Shown here one piece after another: positions 28,360-37,021 of a stretch of 64,000 nt of DNA. The notes beneath the pieces are model-generated. The model saw only the letters and a program-made list of their open reading frames with translations. It searched no databases and was not told the DNA's origin. Numbering within the stretch: position 1 is the first letter of the stretch; every line of letters starts with the position of its first letter. The position numbers and the translations under genes are program-made. This stretch comes from Allobosea sp. UNC402CLCol. Lineage in GTDB: Bacteria; Pseudomonadota; Alphaproteobacteria; Rhizobiales; Beijerinckiaceae. Location of the stretch: contig NZ_JQJJ01000014.1 of NCBI RefSeq assembly GCF_000745475.1, forward strand, positions 1 to 64,000, read 5' to 3'.

Positions 28360-29148
28360 ATGTTCTTCGTCCTTTCCAAGATTGTCTGGTTCCTGTTCTC
28401 GCCGGTCAATTTCGTCATCCTGCTGGCCGGACTTGCGGCGCTCCTCGCTTTCACCCGCTTCGCGCGGCCCGCGCGCTGGCTCGGGCTGTTTGCGGTGATC
28501 ATGCTCGGGCTGATGGCGTTCAGCCCGCTGCCGCGTGCGGTCATCCGCCCGCTGGAGGACCGGTTTCCGCAGCAGGACGCGGCGAAGGGGCCGGTGACCG
28601 GCATCGTCGTGCTCGGCGGGGCGATCGGGTTGGCGCGCGGCGACGTGGTGCTCAATGCTTCGGCCTCGCGGATGACGAAGGCGGTGGAGCTGGCGCGCCT
28701 GCACCCGCAGGCCAAGATCGTCTTCGCGGGCGGCGCCGCCAATCTGATCTCGGAGGCGACGGTGACCGAGGCTGATGGCGCCAAGCGTTTGATGGAGGGG
28801 CTCGGACTGGAACCGGGCCGGCTCATCCTGGAGGACAAATCGCGCAACACCCTCGAAAACGCGGTCTTCACGCGCCGCCTCGTCGATCCCAAGCCCGGCG
28901 AGCGCTGGCTGCTGGTGACCTCGGCCTGGCACATGCCGCGCGCGATGGGCGTCTTCCGCAAGGCAGGCTTCGCGGTCGAGGCCTTCCCGGTCGACTACTG
29001 GTCGCGCGGCAAGCCGGATGATTTCACCCAGCCCTATAGCCGCGCGCCGCGCGCGCTCGAGATCGCCGATAACGGCTTCAAGGAATGGGTCGGCCTCGTC
29101 GCCTATCGTCTCGCCGGCTATACGGACACGCTGTTTCCCGGCCCCTGA
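28360..29148 (+). CDS. YdcF/ElyC-like DUF218 membrane protein
   Basis: A 262-residue protein with two N-terminal hydrophobic helices (LSKIVWFLFSPVNFVILLAG and WLGLFAVIMLGLMAF) and a DUF218 domain. The domain is recognised by GIVVLGGAIG, AKIVFAGGAAN, DKSRNTLENAVFTRRL and VTSAWHMPRAMGVFRKAGF. Relatives such as E. coli ElyC influence envelope biogenesis; the enzymatic activity is not established. The domain should face the periplasm. Confidence 0.88.
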   Translation: MFFVLSKIVWFLFSPVNFVILLAGLAALLAFTRFARPARWLGLFAVIMLGLMAFSPLPRAVIRPLEDRFPQQDAAKGPVTGIVVLGGAIGLARGDVVLNASASRMTKAVELARLHPQAKIVFAGGAANLISEATVTEADGAKRLMEGLGLEPGRLILEDKSRNTLENAVFTRRLVDPKPGERWLLVTSAWHMPRAMGVFRKAGFAVEAFPVDYWSRGKPDDFTQPYSRAPRALEIADNGFKEWVGLVAYRLAGYTDTLFPGP

Positions 29149-29152
29149 ATCG

Positions 29153-29416
29153 TCAGGGCGTGTCGGGCAAGGAGAGCCGGTAGACGCCGCGGAAATCGTC
29201 GGGATCGACCGGGCGGCCCTTGCGGGTGATGACGAGCCGGCCTTCCTTCATCAGCTTCACCGCGGCGCGGCGCAGAGGCTGCATCAGCGGGCCCCAGCCA
29301 TCGGGATGGTCGCCGCCGATCGCGCGGGCGACATCCATCGGCGCGAGCGTGCGGCCGGGCTCCTGCCGCGCCAGCAGATCGAGGATCGTCGTTTCGAGCG
29401 TCGCCTGGTCGGCCAT
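29153..29416 (-). CDS. DUF3253 family protein
   Basis: An 87-residue protein with a winged-helix-like pattern: LETTILDLLARQEPGRTLAP, MDVARAIGGDHPDGWGPLMQ, LRRAAVKLMKEGRLVITRKG and RPVDPDDFRGVYRL. This matches what I recall of DUF3253. Its ATG overlaps the stop of the DUF599 gene by one base (TGATG), so the two are translated as a unit. Function is unknown. Confidence 0.8.
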   Translation of the reverse strand: MADQATLETTILDLLARQEPGRTLAPMDVARAIGGDHPDGWGPLMQPLRRAAVKLMKEGRLVITRKGRPVDPDDFRGVYRLSLPDTP

Positions 29417-30108
29417 CAAGGATCCTCGGGGTAGCGGAAGACGCGGGCGGCGTCGGAAGCGTATTGGCGCCGGTACATTGCCACCAGCACGGAGCCGGTG
29501 AAGATGAGGAAGGTGATCGGCCCGAGGAACCAGCCGAGATAGGCCAGCGCGAAGAAGAAGGCGCGTTGGCCGCGATTGAAATGACGCCCGGCCGCGACGT
29601 TCATCTCGATCGTCTCGTGCACGGCGTTGCGGGCCTCCTTCTCGTCGTGATTGCGCGCGGAGGGCAGCGCGCCGACGAGGATCACGCAATAGTTGAACAG
29701 CCGATAGGCCCAGGCGAACTTGAAGAAGGCGTAGCCGAAGATGATGGCGAGCCCGATCACCTTCAGCTCCCAGGCCGCACGCTGGGTCATCGGGACGAAG
29801 GGCAGGTCGCCGAAGATCGCGACGACACGGTCGGTCGATTGCAGCAAGGCGAGCGTGCCGCCGATCGCGATCAGCGAGGTCGAGGCGAAGAAGGCCGTGC
29901 CGTTCTGCAGGCCGTTCATGACCTGGGTGTCGACGATCCGGTTGTCGCGCATCATCGCCTCGCGCACCCAGCGGGCGCGGCGCTGGTTCATGCGCATGTT
30001 CAGGCTCTTGGGCGCATGCGGGCCGAGCTCGACGGCATAATGGTAGCCGATCCAGGACGCGGCGTAGAAGGCCAGCGCGAACAGATCGAAGGGGGTGAAA
30101 CCGAACAT
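29416..30108 (-). CDS. DUF599 family membrane protein
   Basis: From the ATG at 30108 the product is 230 residues with four likely membrane segments: PFDLFALAFYAASWIGYHYA, FASTSLIAIGGTLALLQS, VIGLAIIFGYAFFKFAWAY and LAYLGWFLGPITFLIFTGSV. Polar conserved-looking parts include NQRRARWVREAMMRDNRIVD and AGRHFNRGQRAFFFAL, typical of DUF599. An earlier ATG 12 codons upstream is possible. Paired with the DUF3253 gene. Role unknown. Confidence 0.82.
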   Translation of the reverse strand: MFGFTPFDLFALAFYAASWIGYHYAVELGPHAPKSLNMRMNQRRARWVREAMMRDNRIVDTQVMNGLQNGTAFFASTSLIAIGGTLALLQSTDRVVAIFGDLPFVPMTQRAAWELKVIGLAIIFGYAFFKFAWAYRLFNYCVILVGALPSARNHDEKEARNAVHETIEMNVAAGRHFNRGQRAFFFALAYLGWFLGPITFLIFTGSVLVAMYRRQYASDAARVFRYPEDP

Positions 30109-30246
30109 GGCGCCGCTCTGCCATTTCTCTTGCTGCCGAGGCAAGCAGCTTGCTTCGCGGCGCCGGTGGCAGCAAGAGAGGGCGATGTCATTGATGCTGC
30201 GCGGGCTGTCGTCACGCCGCGCCCGCAGACCCTAAGAGACGAGGCC

Positions 30247-30657
30247 ATGCCGCAGGTGATCACGAAGGGCTACAAGGCGCTGCTCGCCGAGGCCGGGCAG
30301 GCGGTCGAGACGCTCTCCGTCGAAGAGGCGCGGGCGCTGCACGGCCGGGACGATGTCGTCTTCGTCGACCTGCGCGATCCGCGCGAGCTCGAGCGGGAAG
30401 GGCGTATGCCCGGAGCCTTCCACTGCCCGCGCGGCATGCTGGAATTCTGGATCGATCCGGAAAGCCCCTATGCCAAGCCGGTGTTCCAGGAGGACAAGCG
30501 TTTCGTCTTCTTCTGCGCCGGCGGCTGGCGCTCGGCGCTCGCGGCGAGGACGGCGCAGGAGATGGGGCTGAAGCCGGTCGCGCATATCGATGGCGGTTTC
30601 GGGGCCTGGAAGAAGGCCGGCGCAGCCGTCGAAGCCGCCCCAGCGGCCAAGGCTTGA
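30247..30657 (+). CDS. Rhodanese-like sulfurtransferase
   Basis: A 136-residue single-domain rhodanese. It has the CDC25-like segments VVFVDLRDPRELEREGRMPG and GAFHCPRGMLEFWID, and the active-site loop FFCAGGWRS with persulfide-forming Cys90, followed by HIDGGFGAWKKAG. The ATG at 30247 is close to GACGAGG. The C-terminus is Ala/Lys-rich. Substrate not predictable. Confidence 0.92.
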   Translation: MPQVITKGYKALLAEAGQAVETLSVEEARALHGRDDVVFVDLRDPRELEREGRMPGAFHCPRGMLEFWIDPESPYAKPVFQEDKRFVFFCAGGWRSALAARTAQEMGLKPVAHIDGGFGAWKKAGAAVEAAPAAKA

Positions 30658-30667
30658 GACCGACGCC

Positions 30668-30841
30668 TTGTCCCATATCGTCATCGTCCTGCTGGTTGCC
30701 GCCTTCATCTTCCGCAAGCCGCTCGGGCGACTGCTCGCCCGGCAGTTTCCGAATCGCGCCAAGCGCCAGCAGGTGCTGGCCACGATCATCGCCGCCTTCG
30801 TGCTGGTGATCGCGCTGCGAGTGCTGGCGCTGTTCTGGTAG
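30668..30841 (+). CDS. Small membrane protein (uncertain start)
   Basis: With a TTG start at 30668 the product is about 57 residues, with two hydrophobic segments (IVIVLLVAAFIF and VLATIIAAFVLVIALRVLAL) around a basic loop (RKPLGRLLARQFPNRAKRQQ). The nearest in-frame ATG (30590) lies inside the rhodanese gene in another frame. The membrane pattern supports a real gene, but no strong ribosome-binding site is seen. Confidence 0.45.
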   Translation: MSHIVIVLLVAAFIFRKPLGRLLARQFPNRAKRQQVLATIIAAFVLVIALRVLALFW

Positions 30842-31155
30842 CGGTCTATCCCGATTTGAAATGGCGGAGGGCGACCTGTGCGACCGGCGCATGGGAGGGT
30901 GGCTTGCGTTCTGCCCACGGATCAGGCATTTTGGTTCTCCGGCTCCAACACGAACAAGGGAGGACTGAATGAAATTCATGATCATCGTCGCTCCCGAGCG
31001 ACCAAACCGGCACTAGGTCGGTCTCGCACGAGGCCCGCCTGCCGCGGCCTCCCAGAGCCTTTTTCAAACCTTTTCCCTTTTTCTGGAGACTGGCGTCCCG
31101 TCGTCGTCTCCACCTTGATTCGGAGTCGGCTGCCGTCCTGGCGCCGAATGACGCT
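30842..31155. other. Interval before the ABC exporter gene, with a 15-codon reading frame
   Basis: No full gene is seen in these 314 bases. At 30969-31016 a 15-codon frame (MKFMIIVAPERPNRH, then TAG) starts behind a very good AGGGAGGA site. It could be a leader peptide or the 5' remnant of a YciI/DGPF-type gene, whose proteins often begin MKFMIIV. The 3' part (31040-31090) is pyrimidine-rich. Confidence 0.4.
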
Positions 31156-32949
31156 ATGTCTCTCGATACTCAAACCGGGCGGCGGGAGCCGTTCCGGGCC
31201 GTTCTCGGCTTCACTTTCAGTCACTGGGCACGCCTGCCCGGCCAGGTCGCCTGGGTTGCGGGCGTCACCATCGTGTCCACGCTCGCGGAGCTGTTCACGC
31301 CGGTCTATGCCGGTCGGCTCGTCGATGCGGTCGCCAGCGGCGTCGGCAGCGCGGATGCGGCGCTATGGGCGCTGGGCGCGATGATGGCGCTCGCCGCGAT
31401 CACCGTGCTCGGGCGGCATTTCGCCTTTACCGGGATCACGATCATGACCCTGCGCACGATGAGCAACGTGGCGCAGGAAGCGTTCGCGCGGCTGCAGCGC
31501 TTCTCCACCGACTGGCATGCGAACAACTTCGCCGGCTCGACGGTGCGCAAGATCACGCGCGGCATGTGGGCGCTCGACCTGATGACCGACACGATCCTGA
31601 TCGCGTTGCTGCCTTCGCTCGTCATCCTGCTCGGCATGACGGCGCTGCTGGCCTGGCACTGGCCGGTGATGGGCCTCGTCGTGGCGCTGGGTGCGCTCGC
31701 CTATATCGGGCTGACGCTGGTGCTGTCGCTACGCTTCGTCGCGCCGGCGGCGCGGCTTGGCAATGCCTGGGACACCCGCCTCGGCGGCTCCCTGGCCGAT
31801 GCCATCACCTGCAACCCGGTGGTGAAGGCCTATGGCGCGGAGGCGCGCGAGGATCTGCGGCTCGCGACCGTCGTGGCGAAGTGGAGCCTGAGGACGCGGC
31901 GCGCCTGGCTGCGTGGCACCTGGGCCGGCACCGGCCAGCTGGTGGTGCTGCTCTTCCTGCGGGCGGCGGTGATCGGCCTCGTGATCTGGCTGTGGCTGAA
32001 CGGGCAGGCGAGCACGGGCGATGTCGCCTTCGTTCTCACGGCCTATGCAGTGGTGCACGGCTATCTGCGCGATGTCGGCCAGCACATCCACAACCTCCAG
32101 CGCTCGGTCAACGACATGGAGGAGCTCGTCTGGATGCACGACCTTCCTTATGGCGTGCCGGACCGGAAGGGGGCGGTGGCGATGGGGGTGACGGCGGGCG
32201 AGATCGCCTTCGAGGACGTGACCTTCCACTATGGCGGCCATCACGACCCGCTCTACCGCGACTTCTCGCTGACCATCCGTGGCGGCGAGAAGGTCGGTCT
32301 CGTCGGCCGCTCGGGCTCCGGCAAGACGACCTTCGTCAAGCTGGTGCAGCGGCTCTACGACGTCACGGCGGGCCGCATCGCGATCGACGGGCAGGACATC
32401 GCGAGCGTCACGCAGGAGAGCCTGCGCCGGCAGATCGCGATCGTGCAGCAGGAGCCGGTGCTGTTCCACCGTTCGCTGGCCGAGAACATCGCCTATGGCC
32501 GGCCCGGCGCCTCGCAGGCCCAGATCGAGCAGGCGGCGCAGCTTGCCAACGCGCATGACTTCATCATGCGCCTGCCCAAGGGCTACGCCACGCTGGTCGG
32601 CGAGCGCGGCATCAAGCTTTCGGGCGGCGAGCGCCAGCGCGTCGCGCTGGCCCGCGCCTTCCTGGCCGATGCGCCGATCCTGATCCTGGACGAGGCGACC
32701 TCGAGCCTCGATTCGGAATCGGAGGCGCTGATCCAGCAGGCGATCGAACGCCTGATGGAGGGCCGCACCACGATCGTGATCGCGCATCGTCTCTCGACGG
32801 TCAGGGCGATGGACCGCATCCTGGTCTTCGATCGCGGCCAGGTGGTCGAGGAGGGGCCGCACGAGGCCCTGCTGACTCGCGAGGACGGCGCCTATCGCGC
32901 GCTGTTCGAGAAGCAGGTCAGCGAACTGGCCAAGGGGCTGGCGGCGTAA
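31156..32949 (+). CDS. ABC transporter, fused permease and ATPase (exporter type)
   Basis: A 597-residue half-transporter expected to work as a homodimer exporting a hydrophobic or peptide-like substrate. Six membrane helices (about 25-310) are followed by a nucleotide-binding domain with Walker A GRSGSGKTTF (near residue 385), Q-loop VQQEPVLFHRSLAENIAYG, signature LSGGERQRVALARAF, Walker B ILILDEATSSLDSE and switch His in VIAHRLSTV. All catalytic residues are kept. The substrate is not predictable. A strong terminator follows. Confidence 0.93.
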   Translation: MSLDTQTGRREPFRAVLGFTFSHWARLPGQVAWVAGVTIVSTLAELFTPVYAGRLVDAVASGVGSADAALWALGAMMALAAITVLGRHFAFTGITIMTLRTMSNVAQEAFARLQRFSTDWHANNFAGSTVRKITRGMWALDLMTDTILIALLPSLVILLGMTALLAWHWPVMGLVVALGALAYIGLTLVLSLRFVAPAARLGNAWDTRLGGSLADAITCNPVVKAYGAEAREDLRLATVVAKWSLRTRRAWLRGTWAGTGQLVVLLFLRAAVIGLVIWLWLNGQASTGDVAFVLTAYAVVHGYLRDVGQHIHNLQRSVNDMEELVWMHDLPYGVPDRKGAVAMGVTAGEIAFEDVTFHYGGHHDPLYRDFSLTIRGGEKVGLVGRSGSGKTTFVKLVQRLYDVTAGRIAIDGQDIASVTQESLRRQIAIVQQEPVLFHRSLAENIAYGRPGASQAQIEQAAQLANAHDFIMRLPKGYATLVGERGIKLSGGERQRVALARAFLADAPILILDEATSSLDSESEALIQQAIERLMEGRTTIVIAHRLSTVRAMDRILVFDRGQVVEEGPHEALLTREDGAYRALFEKQVSELAKGLAA

Positions 32950-32971
32950 GCCGTCAGCCTGCTCCGAGACT

Positions 32972-33002
32972 GAAAGGGCCGCGCGAGCGGCCCTTTCGTT
33001 TT
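32972..33002. terminator. Terminator between convergent genes
   Basis: Perfect 11-base arms GAAAGGGCCGC (32972-32982) and GCGGCCCTTTC (32987-32997) with a GCGA loop, followed by GTTTT. The left side also gives an A/T run on the other strand, so it may serve both the ABC exporter and the cytochrome gene. Confidence 0.85.
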
Positions 33003-33075
33003 GCCGACGGGCTTATCTGGGGTCTCGCGCGATGCTGTGCGGGGAGCTGCAGGCGGGTGCCGAGCTTCGATCGGG

Positions 33076-34320
33076 CTAGGGTGCCAGAGTCTTCCGCAAC
33101 GTTGCGACATCCTTCGCCTCGACGGGCGCTGCAGCATTGCCCCAGCTGTTTCGGACATAGGTGAGAACCGCCGCAATCTCCTGGTCGCCGAGATTCCAGG
33201 CGAAGGAGGGCATCGCGGGACCTGTCGGAACGGCCTCTGTGGCGCCGGCCCGGCTTCCCGCGAGCACGACGCGTATGAGCGAGGTCGGATCGCCCGCATT
33301 GACGAGCGGCGCCTCTGCCAGACGCGGAAAGAGCTTCGGCACGCCGGCTCCGTTCGACAGATGGCAGCCCATGCAGCGGTCTGCGAAGATTGCCTGCCCG
33401 GCTATCATCAGCTTGTCGCCGGCGGGCAGCGGTGAAGGCGCCTTCGCCTCGCCATTGCGGCCAGCCTTGAGATAGACCGCCACGGCCTTCAGATCCGCGT
33501 CCGTCCAGTGCTGCGACGATTTCTCGACCAGCTCGGCCATGGGGCCCGACGCGATGTCGAAGCGGTTGGCGCCCGTCTTCAGATACTGGACGATCTCGTC
33601 CTCGCTCCAGGCGCCGATGCCCTTATGCGGGTCGGCGGTGATGTTGGGCGCGAACCAGCCCTGCAGCGTCGCGCCTTCGAGGAACTGGCTGTTCTTGTCG
33701 CCGCCGATCAGGTTCTTGGGCGTATGGCAGGTGCCGCAATGGCCCAGCCCCTCGACGATATAGGCGCCGCGGTTCCAGTCGGGCGACTTCGCCGGATCGG
33801 CCTTGAACTCGCCTTGGGTGAAGTTGAGCAGGTTCCAGCCGATCAGGCTGGCGCGGATGTTGAACGGAAACGGCAGCTGGTTCGGCTCGACCTTGTTCTT
33901 CACCGGCTCCAGCGTCTGCAGATAGGCCCAGATCGCCGCGTTATCCTGCGCGGTCACCTTGGTGTAGGCGGTGAAGGGCATGGCGCCATAAAGGTGATAG
34001 CCGCCCTTGCCGATGCCCCTCGACATCACGCTCTGGAAATCCTGGAGCGACATGCGCCCGACACCGGTCTCGGGATCGGGCGTGATGTTGGGGGCGACGA
34101 GATCGCCGAAGGGCGTCTGCAGCACGACCCCGCCGGCGAAAGGCGGCAAGCCCGGTGCGGTATGGCAAGCCGCGCAGTCTCCCAGGACTGCGAGGTAGCG
34201 CCCCTTCTCGACCTGCGAGAAGGCGGCGTCGCCGGTGACCTGCGCGCCGACCGGAATGGCGGCGGTCATGAAGGCGGCGAAGGCGGCCCTGCCGAGCCGT
34301 TTGGAAAGGAGCATCCTCAT
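33076..34320 (-). CDS. Tri-haem cytochrome c subunit of a membrane-bound FAD dehydrogenase
   Basis: A 414-residue periplasmic c-type cytochrome with signal peptide (RAAFAAFMTAAIPVGA) and three haem-binding CxxCH motifs: Cys49-Cys52-His53 (CAACH), Cys195-Cys198-His199 (CGTCH) and Cys316-Cys319-His320 (CMGCH). This is the electron-transfer subunit of gluconate 2-dehydrogenase/alcohol dehydrogenase type complexes, passing electrons to ubiquinone. The ATG overlaps the stop of the GMC subunit gene by four bases (ATGA). It is the last gene of the three-gene operon. Confidence 0.93.
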   Translation of the reverse strand: MRMLLSKRLGRAAFAAFMTAAIPVGAQVTGDAAFSQVEKGRYLAVLGDCAACHTAPGLPPFAGGVVLQTPFGDLVAPNITPDPETGVGRMSLQDFQSVMSRGIGKGGYHLYGAMPFTAYTKVTAQDNAAIWAYLQTLEPVKNKVEPNQLPFPFNIRASLIGWNLLNFTQGEFKADPAKSPDWNRGAYIVEGLGHCGTCHTPKNLIGGDKNSQFLEGATLQGWFAPNITADPHKGIGAWSEDEIVQYLKTGANRFDIASGPMAELVEKSSQHWTDADLKAVAVYLKAGRNGEAKAPSPLPAGDKLMIAGQAIFADRCMGCHLSNGAGVPKLFPRLAEAPLVNAGDPTSLIRVVLAGSRAGATEAVPTGPAMPSFAWNLGDQEIAAVLTYVRNSWGNAAAPVEAKDVATLRKTLAP

Positions 34321-36083
34321 GCGCTCACCAACGGGCCGGGGTTCTTGAGATAGAGCCGGCGGATGGCGTCGGCCGCCTTGAAGGCGAGCGCGCCGACGGT
34401 TCCCGTCGGGTTGTAGCCGGGGTTCTGCGGGAAGGCCGAGGCGCCGACCACGAAGAGGTTGGGCACATCCCAGCTCTGCAGGTATTTGTTGACCGCGCTC
34501 GTCTTGGGGTCCGCGCCCATGACGAAGCCGCCGACCACATGCGAGGATTGATAGGGGCCGGTGTTCCAGTGCCCGGTCATTGGATGGGGCACGAACTGGC
34601 GCGGGTTCATCGCCTTGGCGATGCCGGCGACCTTCTCGGTGCAGTATTGTGACATCTTCAGGTCGTTCTGCGCGAAATCGAAGGTGATGCGCAGCAGCGG
34701 CCGCCCGAGCCGGTCGGTATAGGTCGGGTCGAGCGAGAGGTAGTTGGTGCGCGTCGCATAGCTCGACGCCTCGCAGCCGATCGACATGGAACTGAGGTAG
34801 TTCTTGACCGTCTGGCGCTTCCACTCCGAGCCCCAGAGCGGTGTGCCGGGCGGTGTCGGCCGGTAGCCGATCGGGGCCGCGCCGATCGGCGTGACGCGGA
34901 TGCTGCCACCGCCGAAGAAGCCCAGGCCGGAATGGTCGAAATTGTCGTTGTTGAAATCGTCGATCCCCATGCCGAGCGCGCCGGCGCCGATGAAGGGGTT
35001 GAAGTTCTTGTCGTCGAAGAAGAGCTGGACGCTGTTGGCGGTCTGATAGGCGTAGTTGCGCCCGGTCGTGCCCGTCTGGGTTTCGGGGTCATAGGGCGTG
35101 CCCACGCCCGAGAGCAGCATCAGCCGCACATTCTCGAAGGTGAAGGCGGTGACGATGACGAGGTCGGCCGGCTGTTCCCATTCCTTGCCCGAGGTGTCGA
35201 TATAGACGACGCCGGTGGCGCGCTTGCCGGTGGCGTCGAGCGTGACCCTCAGCACCTCGGAATTGGTCTGCGCCCGGAAATTGGACTTTCGCACCAGCAC
35301 CGGCAGGACGGTGGTGATCGCGCTTGCCTTGGAGTAGTTGGCGCAGCCGTAATTCGTGCAGAAGCCGCAGAAGGTGCAGGGCCCCATCGTGACGCCGAGC
35401 GGGTTCGTATAGGCCTCGGAGATCAGCGCCGAGGGAACAGGGAAGGGCTTGTAGCCGAGCTCCTTCGCGGCCTGCGCGAACAGGGTCGGCCCATAGGGCT
35501 GGCGCATCGGGCCGGTCGGGTATTCTTCCGAGCGTGGCCCCTCGAACGGGTTGCCGCCCTCGCGGATCTGCCCCTTGAGGTTGCCGGCCCGGCCGGAGAG
35601 CCCGGCAAGCCGGTCGAACGCCGTGTAGAACGGCTCCATCTCGCTCCAATCCGTGCCCCAGTCCTGCAAGGTGAGCTCGGCCGGGATGGCGCCTGCGCCA
35701 TATTTCTCGGTGAGATGGGATTTGAGCCGGAACTCCTCCGGCTGGAAGCGGAAGGTGATGCCGGCCCAGTGGTTGCCGGCGCCGCCCGTGCCGTTGCCGG
35801 GATGGAACGAGCCCCAGCTGCGCATCGGCAGCGCCGTCTGGGACGGGTTGTTGCGGGCCGTGACGGTGTTCTGCGCGGTCTGGAGCATCAGCTCCTGGCG
35901 CTGGCTATAGCGCAGCTCGTCAGGGGCGGAGGCGATGTTGAAGTCGCGTGCCGTCTCGCGCCAGGGGCCGCGCTCGAAGGCGACGACCGAGAGCCCCTGG
36001 TCCGTCAGTTCATTGGCGATGATCGATCCCGCCCAGCCGAGGCCGACCACCACCACATCCGTCGCGGGCAGTTTCGTGGCCAT
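34317..36083 (-). CDS. GMC-family FAD dehydrogenase, large subunit
   Basis: A 588-residue flavin-dependent oxidoreductase. The N-terminus has the FAD-binding VVVGLGWAGSIIANEL, HPGNGTGGAGNHW follows near residue 94, and the C-terminus has the GMC block with QSSHVVGGFVMGADP and NPGYNPTGTVGALAFKAADA. A four-Cys cluster, Cys236, Cys239, Cys242 and Cys247 (PCTFCGFCTNYGC), resembles the iron-sulfur site of bacterial FAD-glucose and gluconate dehydrogenases. There is no signal peptide of its own, so it is probably carried out by the Tat signal of the small subunit. The substrate (sugar, sugar acid or alcohol) is unresolved. Confidence 0.93.
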   Translation of the reverse strand: MATKLPATDVVVVGLGWAGSIIANELTDQGLSVVAFERGPWRETARDFNIASAPDELRYSQRQELMLQTAQNTVTARNNPSQTALPMRSWGSFHPGNGTGGAGNHWAGITFRFQPEEFRLKSHLTEKYGAGAIPAELTLQDWGTDWSEMEPFYTAFDRLAGLSGRAGNLKGQIREGGNPFEGPRSEEYPTGPMRQPYGPTLFAQAAKELGYKPFPVPSALISEAYTNPLGVTMGPCTFCGFCTNYGCANYSKASAITTVLPVLVRKSNFRAQTNSEVLRVTLDATGKRATGVVYIDTSGKEWEQPADLVIVTAFTFENVRLMLLSGVGTPYDPETQTGTTGRNYAYQTANSVQLFFDDKNFNPFIGAGALGMGIDDFNNDNFDHSGLGFFGGGSIRVTPIGAAPIGYRPTPPGTPLWGSEWKRQTVKNYLSSMSIGCEASSYATRTNYLSLDPTYTDRLGRPLLRITFDFAQNDLKMSQYCTEKVAGIAKAMNPRQFVPHPMTGHWNTGPYQSSHVVGGFVMGADPKTSAVNKYLQSWDVPNLFVVGASAFPQNPGYNPTGTVGALAFKAADAIRRLYLKNPGPLVSA

Positions 36084-36086
36084 GGC

Positions 36087-36836
36087 TCAATCCTTCACGC
36101 GCCATTCGGACCGCCCGGCGATGCTAAGCGGGGGCAAATCGAGCTTCTGGTTATGCTTGTCGATGTAGTCGCGGTAATCGTAGCGCGCGCCGGGAAAGCC
36201 GAGCATCCGCCACGACACCATCTCCTTGTTGCCGCCATAGATCGGGTCGGCGAAAAAGCCTTCCATGGTGTTCTGCAGGAGGAGCGCGAAGAAGGCCTTG
36301 GCGTCGACATCTTTCAGCGTGATCGCGCCGGTCTGAAGCTGGGTCAGGACCTGGTCGCGCTGCTCGGGCGGCAGATCGGCGAAGGCCTTCTGATAGGTTT
36401 CGCGGCAATGTGCCTGAAGGCCCGCGAGCCCCAGCCGGTAGCGCTGACGCGGGTCGAGCGGGAACTGGTCGCCCTGTTCGGGCGTGCCGGGCTGGAACGG
36501 CCCCTTCATGTAGAGCCGCTCGGAGGAGCCATAGCTGCCGGCGAGCTGCCGGTCGATGAACTCGACGCAACCGGCATCCTTGCCGCTGATGCTCAATTCG
36601 TCAGCCGGGATCAGGCGCTCGGTGATCGCGCCGACCATGCGGACTTCATCGAGGGTCAGGAAATACCAGGTGCCTGAGCCCAGCGTCTGCGGCGGGCTTG
36701 CGTCGAAGGGCTTCCAGGCTGGGCTGCCCGCGATTGTCTCGCCAAGGCCTCGCCCGGTCGAGCAGAGAAACAGGGCGATCGCCGTCGAAGAGAGGAACTG
36801 CCGGCGGTTGGGCCGCGTGGTTTTGGTGGAGAGCAT
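36087..36836 (-). CDS. Gluconate 2-dehydrogenase subunit 3-like small subunit, Tat signal
   Basis: A 249-residue protein with a twin-arginine leader (NRRQFLSSTAIALFLC). The mature region carries the subunit 3 pattern: FLTLDEVRMVGAITERLIPA, GKDAGCVEFIDRQLAGSYG, FFALLLQNTMEGFFADPIYG and MVSWRMLGFPGARYDYRDYI. In relatives the subunit chaperones export and assembly of the flavoprotein. It lies three bases before the GMC gene, giving the order small subunit, flavoprotein, cytochrome. Confidence 0.92.
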   Translation of the reverse strand: MLSTKTTRPNRRQFLSSTAIALFLCSTGRGLGETIAGSPAWKPFDASPPQTLGSGTWYFLTLDEVRMVGAITERLIPADELSISGKDAGCVEFIDRQLAGSYGSSERLYMKGPFQPGTPEQGDQFPLDPRQRYRLGLAGLQAHCRETYQKAFADLPPEQRDQVLTQLQTGAITLKDVDAKAFFALLLQNTMEGFFADPIYGGNKEMVSWRMLGFPGARYDYRDYIDKHNQKLDLPPLSIAGRSEWRVKD

Positions 36837-37021
36837 CGCCTACCAACCGTTCTCTTGCGGGCTCAGCTTTCGTAGCGAGCCGCCCAGCCAACCTATACTG
36901 CGACAAATTCGAATAAGAGCCCCGTTTACAGCATCAGCCATGCGCTGGCCGCATGACGCCGGCCTCAACCTCTTCGCGGAGATCGGCCGTGTGAGCGCTT
37001 GCCGATGGTCTGTTGGCGGTT

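Noticed and set aside
30668-30841. Treating the frame from ATG 30590 as the start of the small membrane protein
   Set aside because: It would read 26 codons inside the rhodanese gene in another frame with a Pro/Arg-rich artefact sequence; a start near 30668 is more credible.
34932-36677. Plus-strand frame of about 580 codons opposite the GMC dehydrogenase
   Set aside because: No domain or start signal, and the minus strand encodes a complete, motif-bearing flavoprotein operon.
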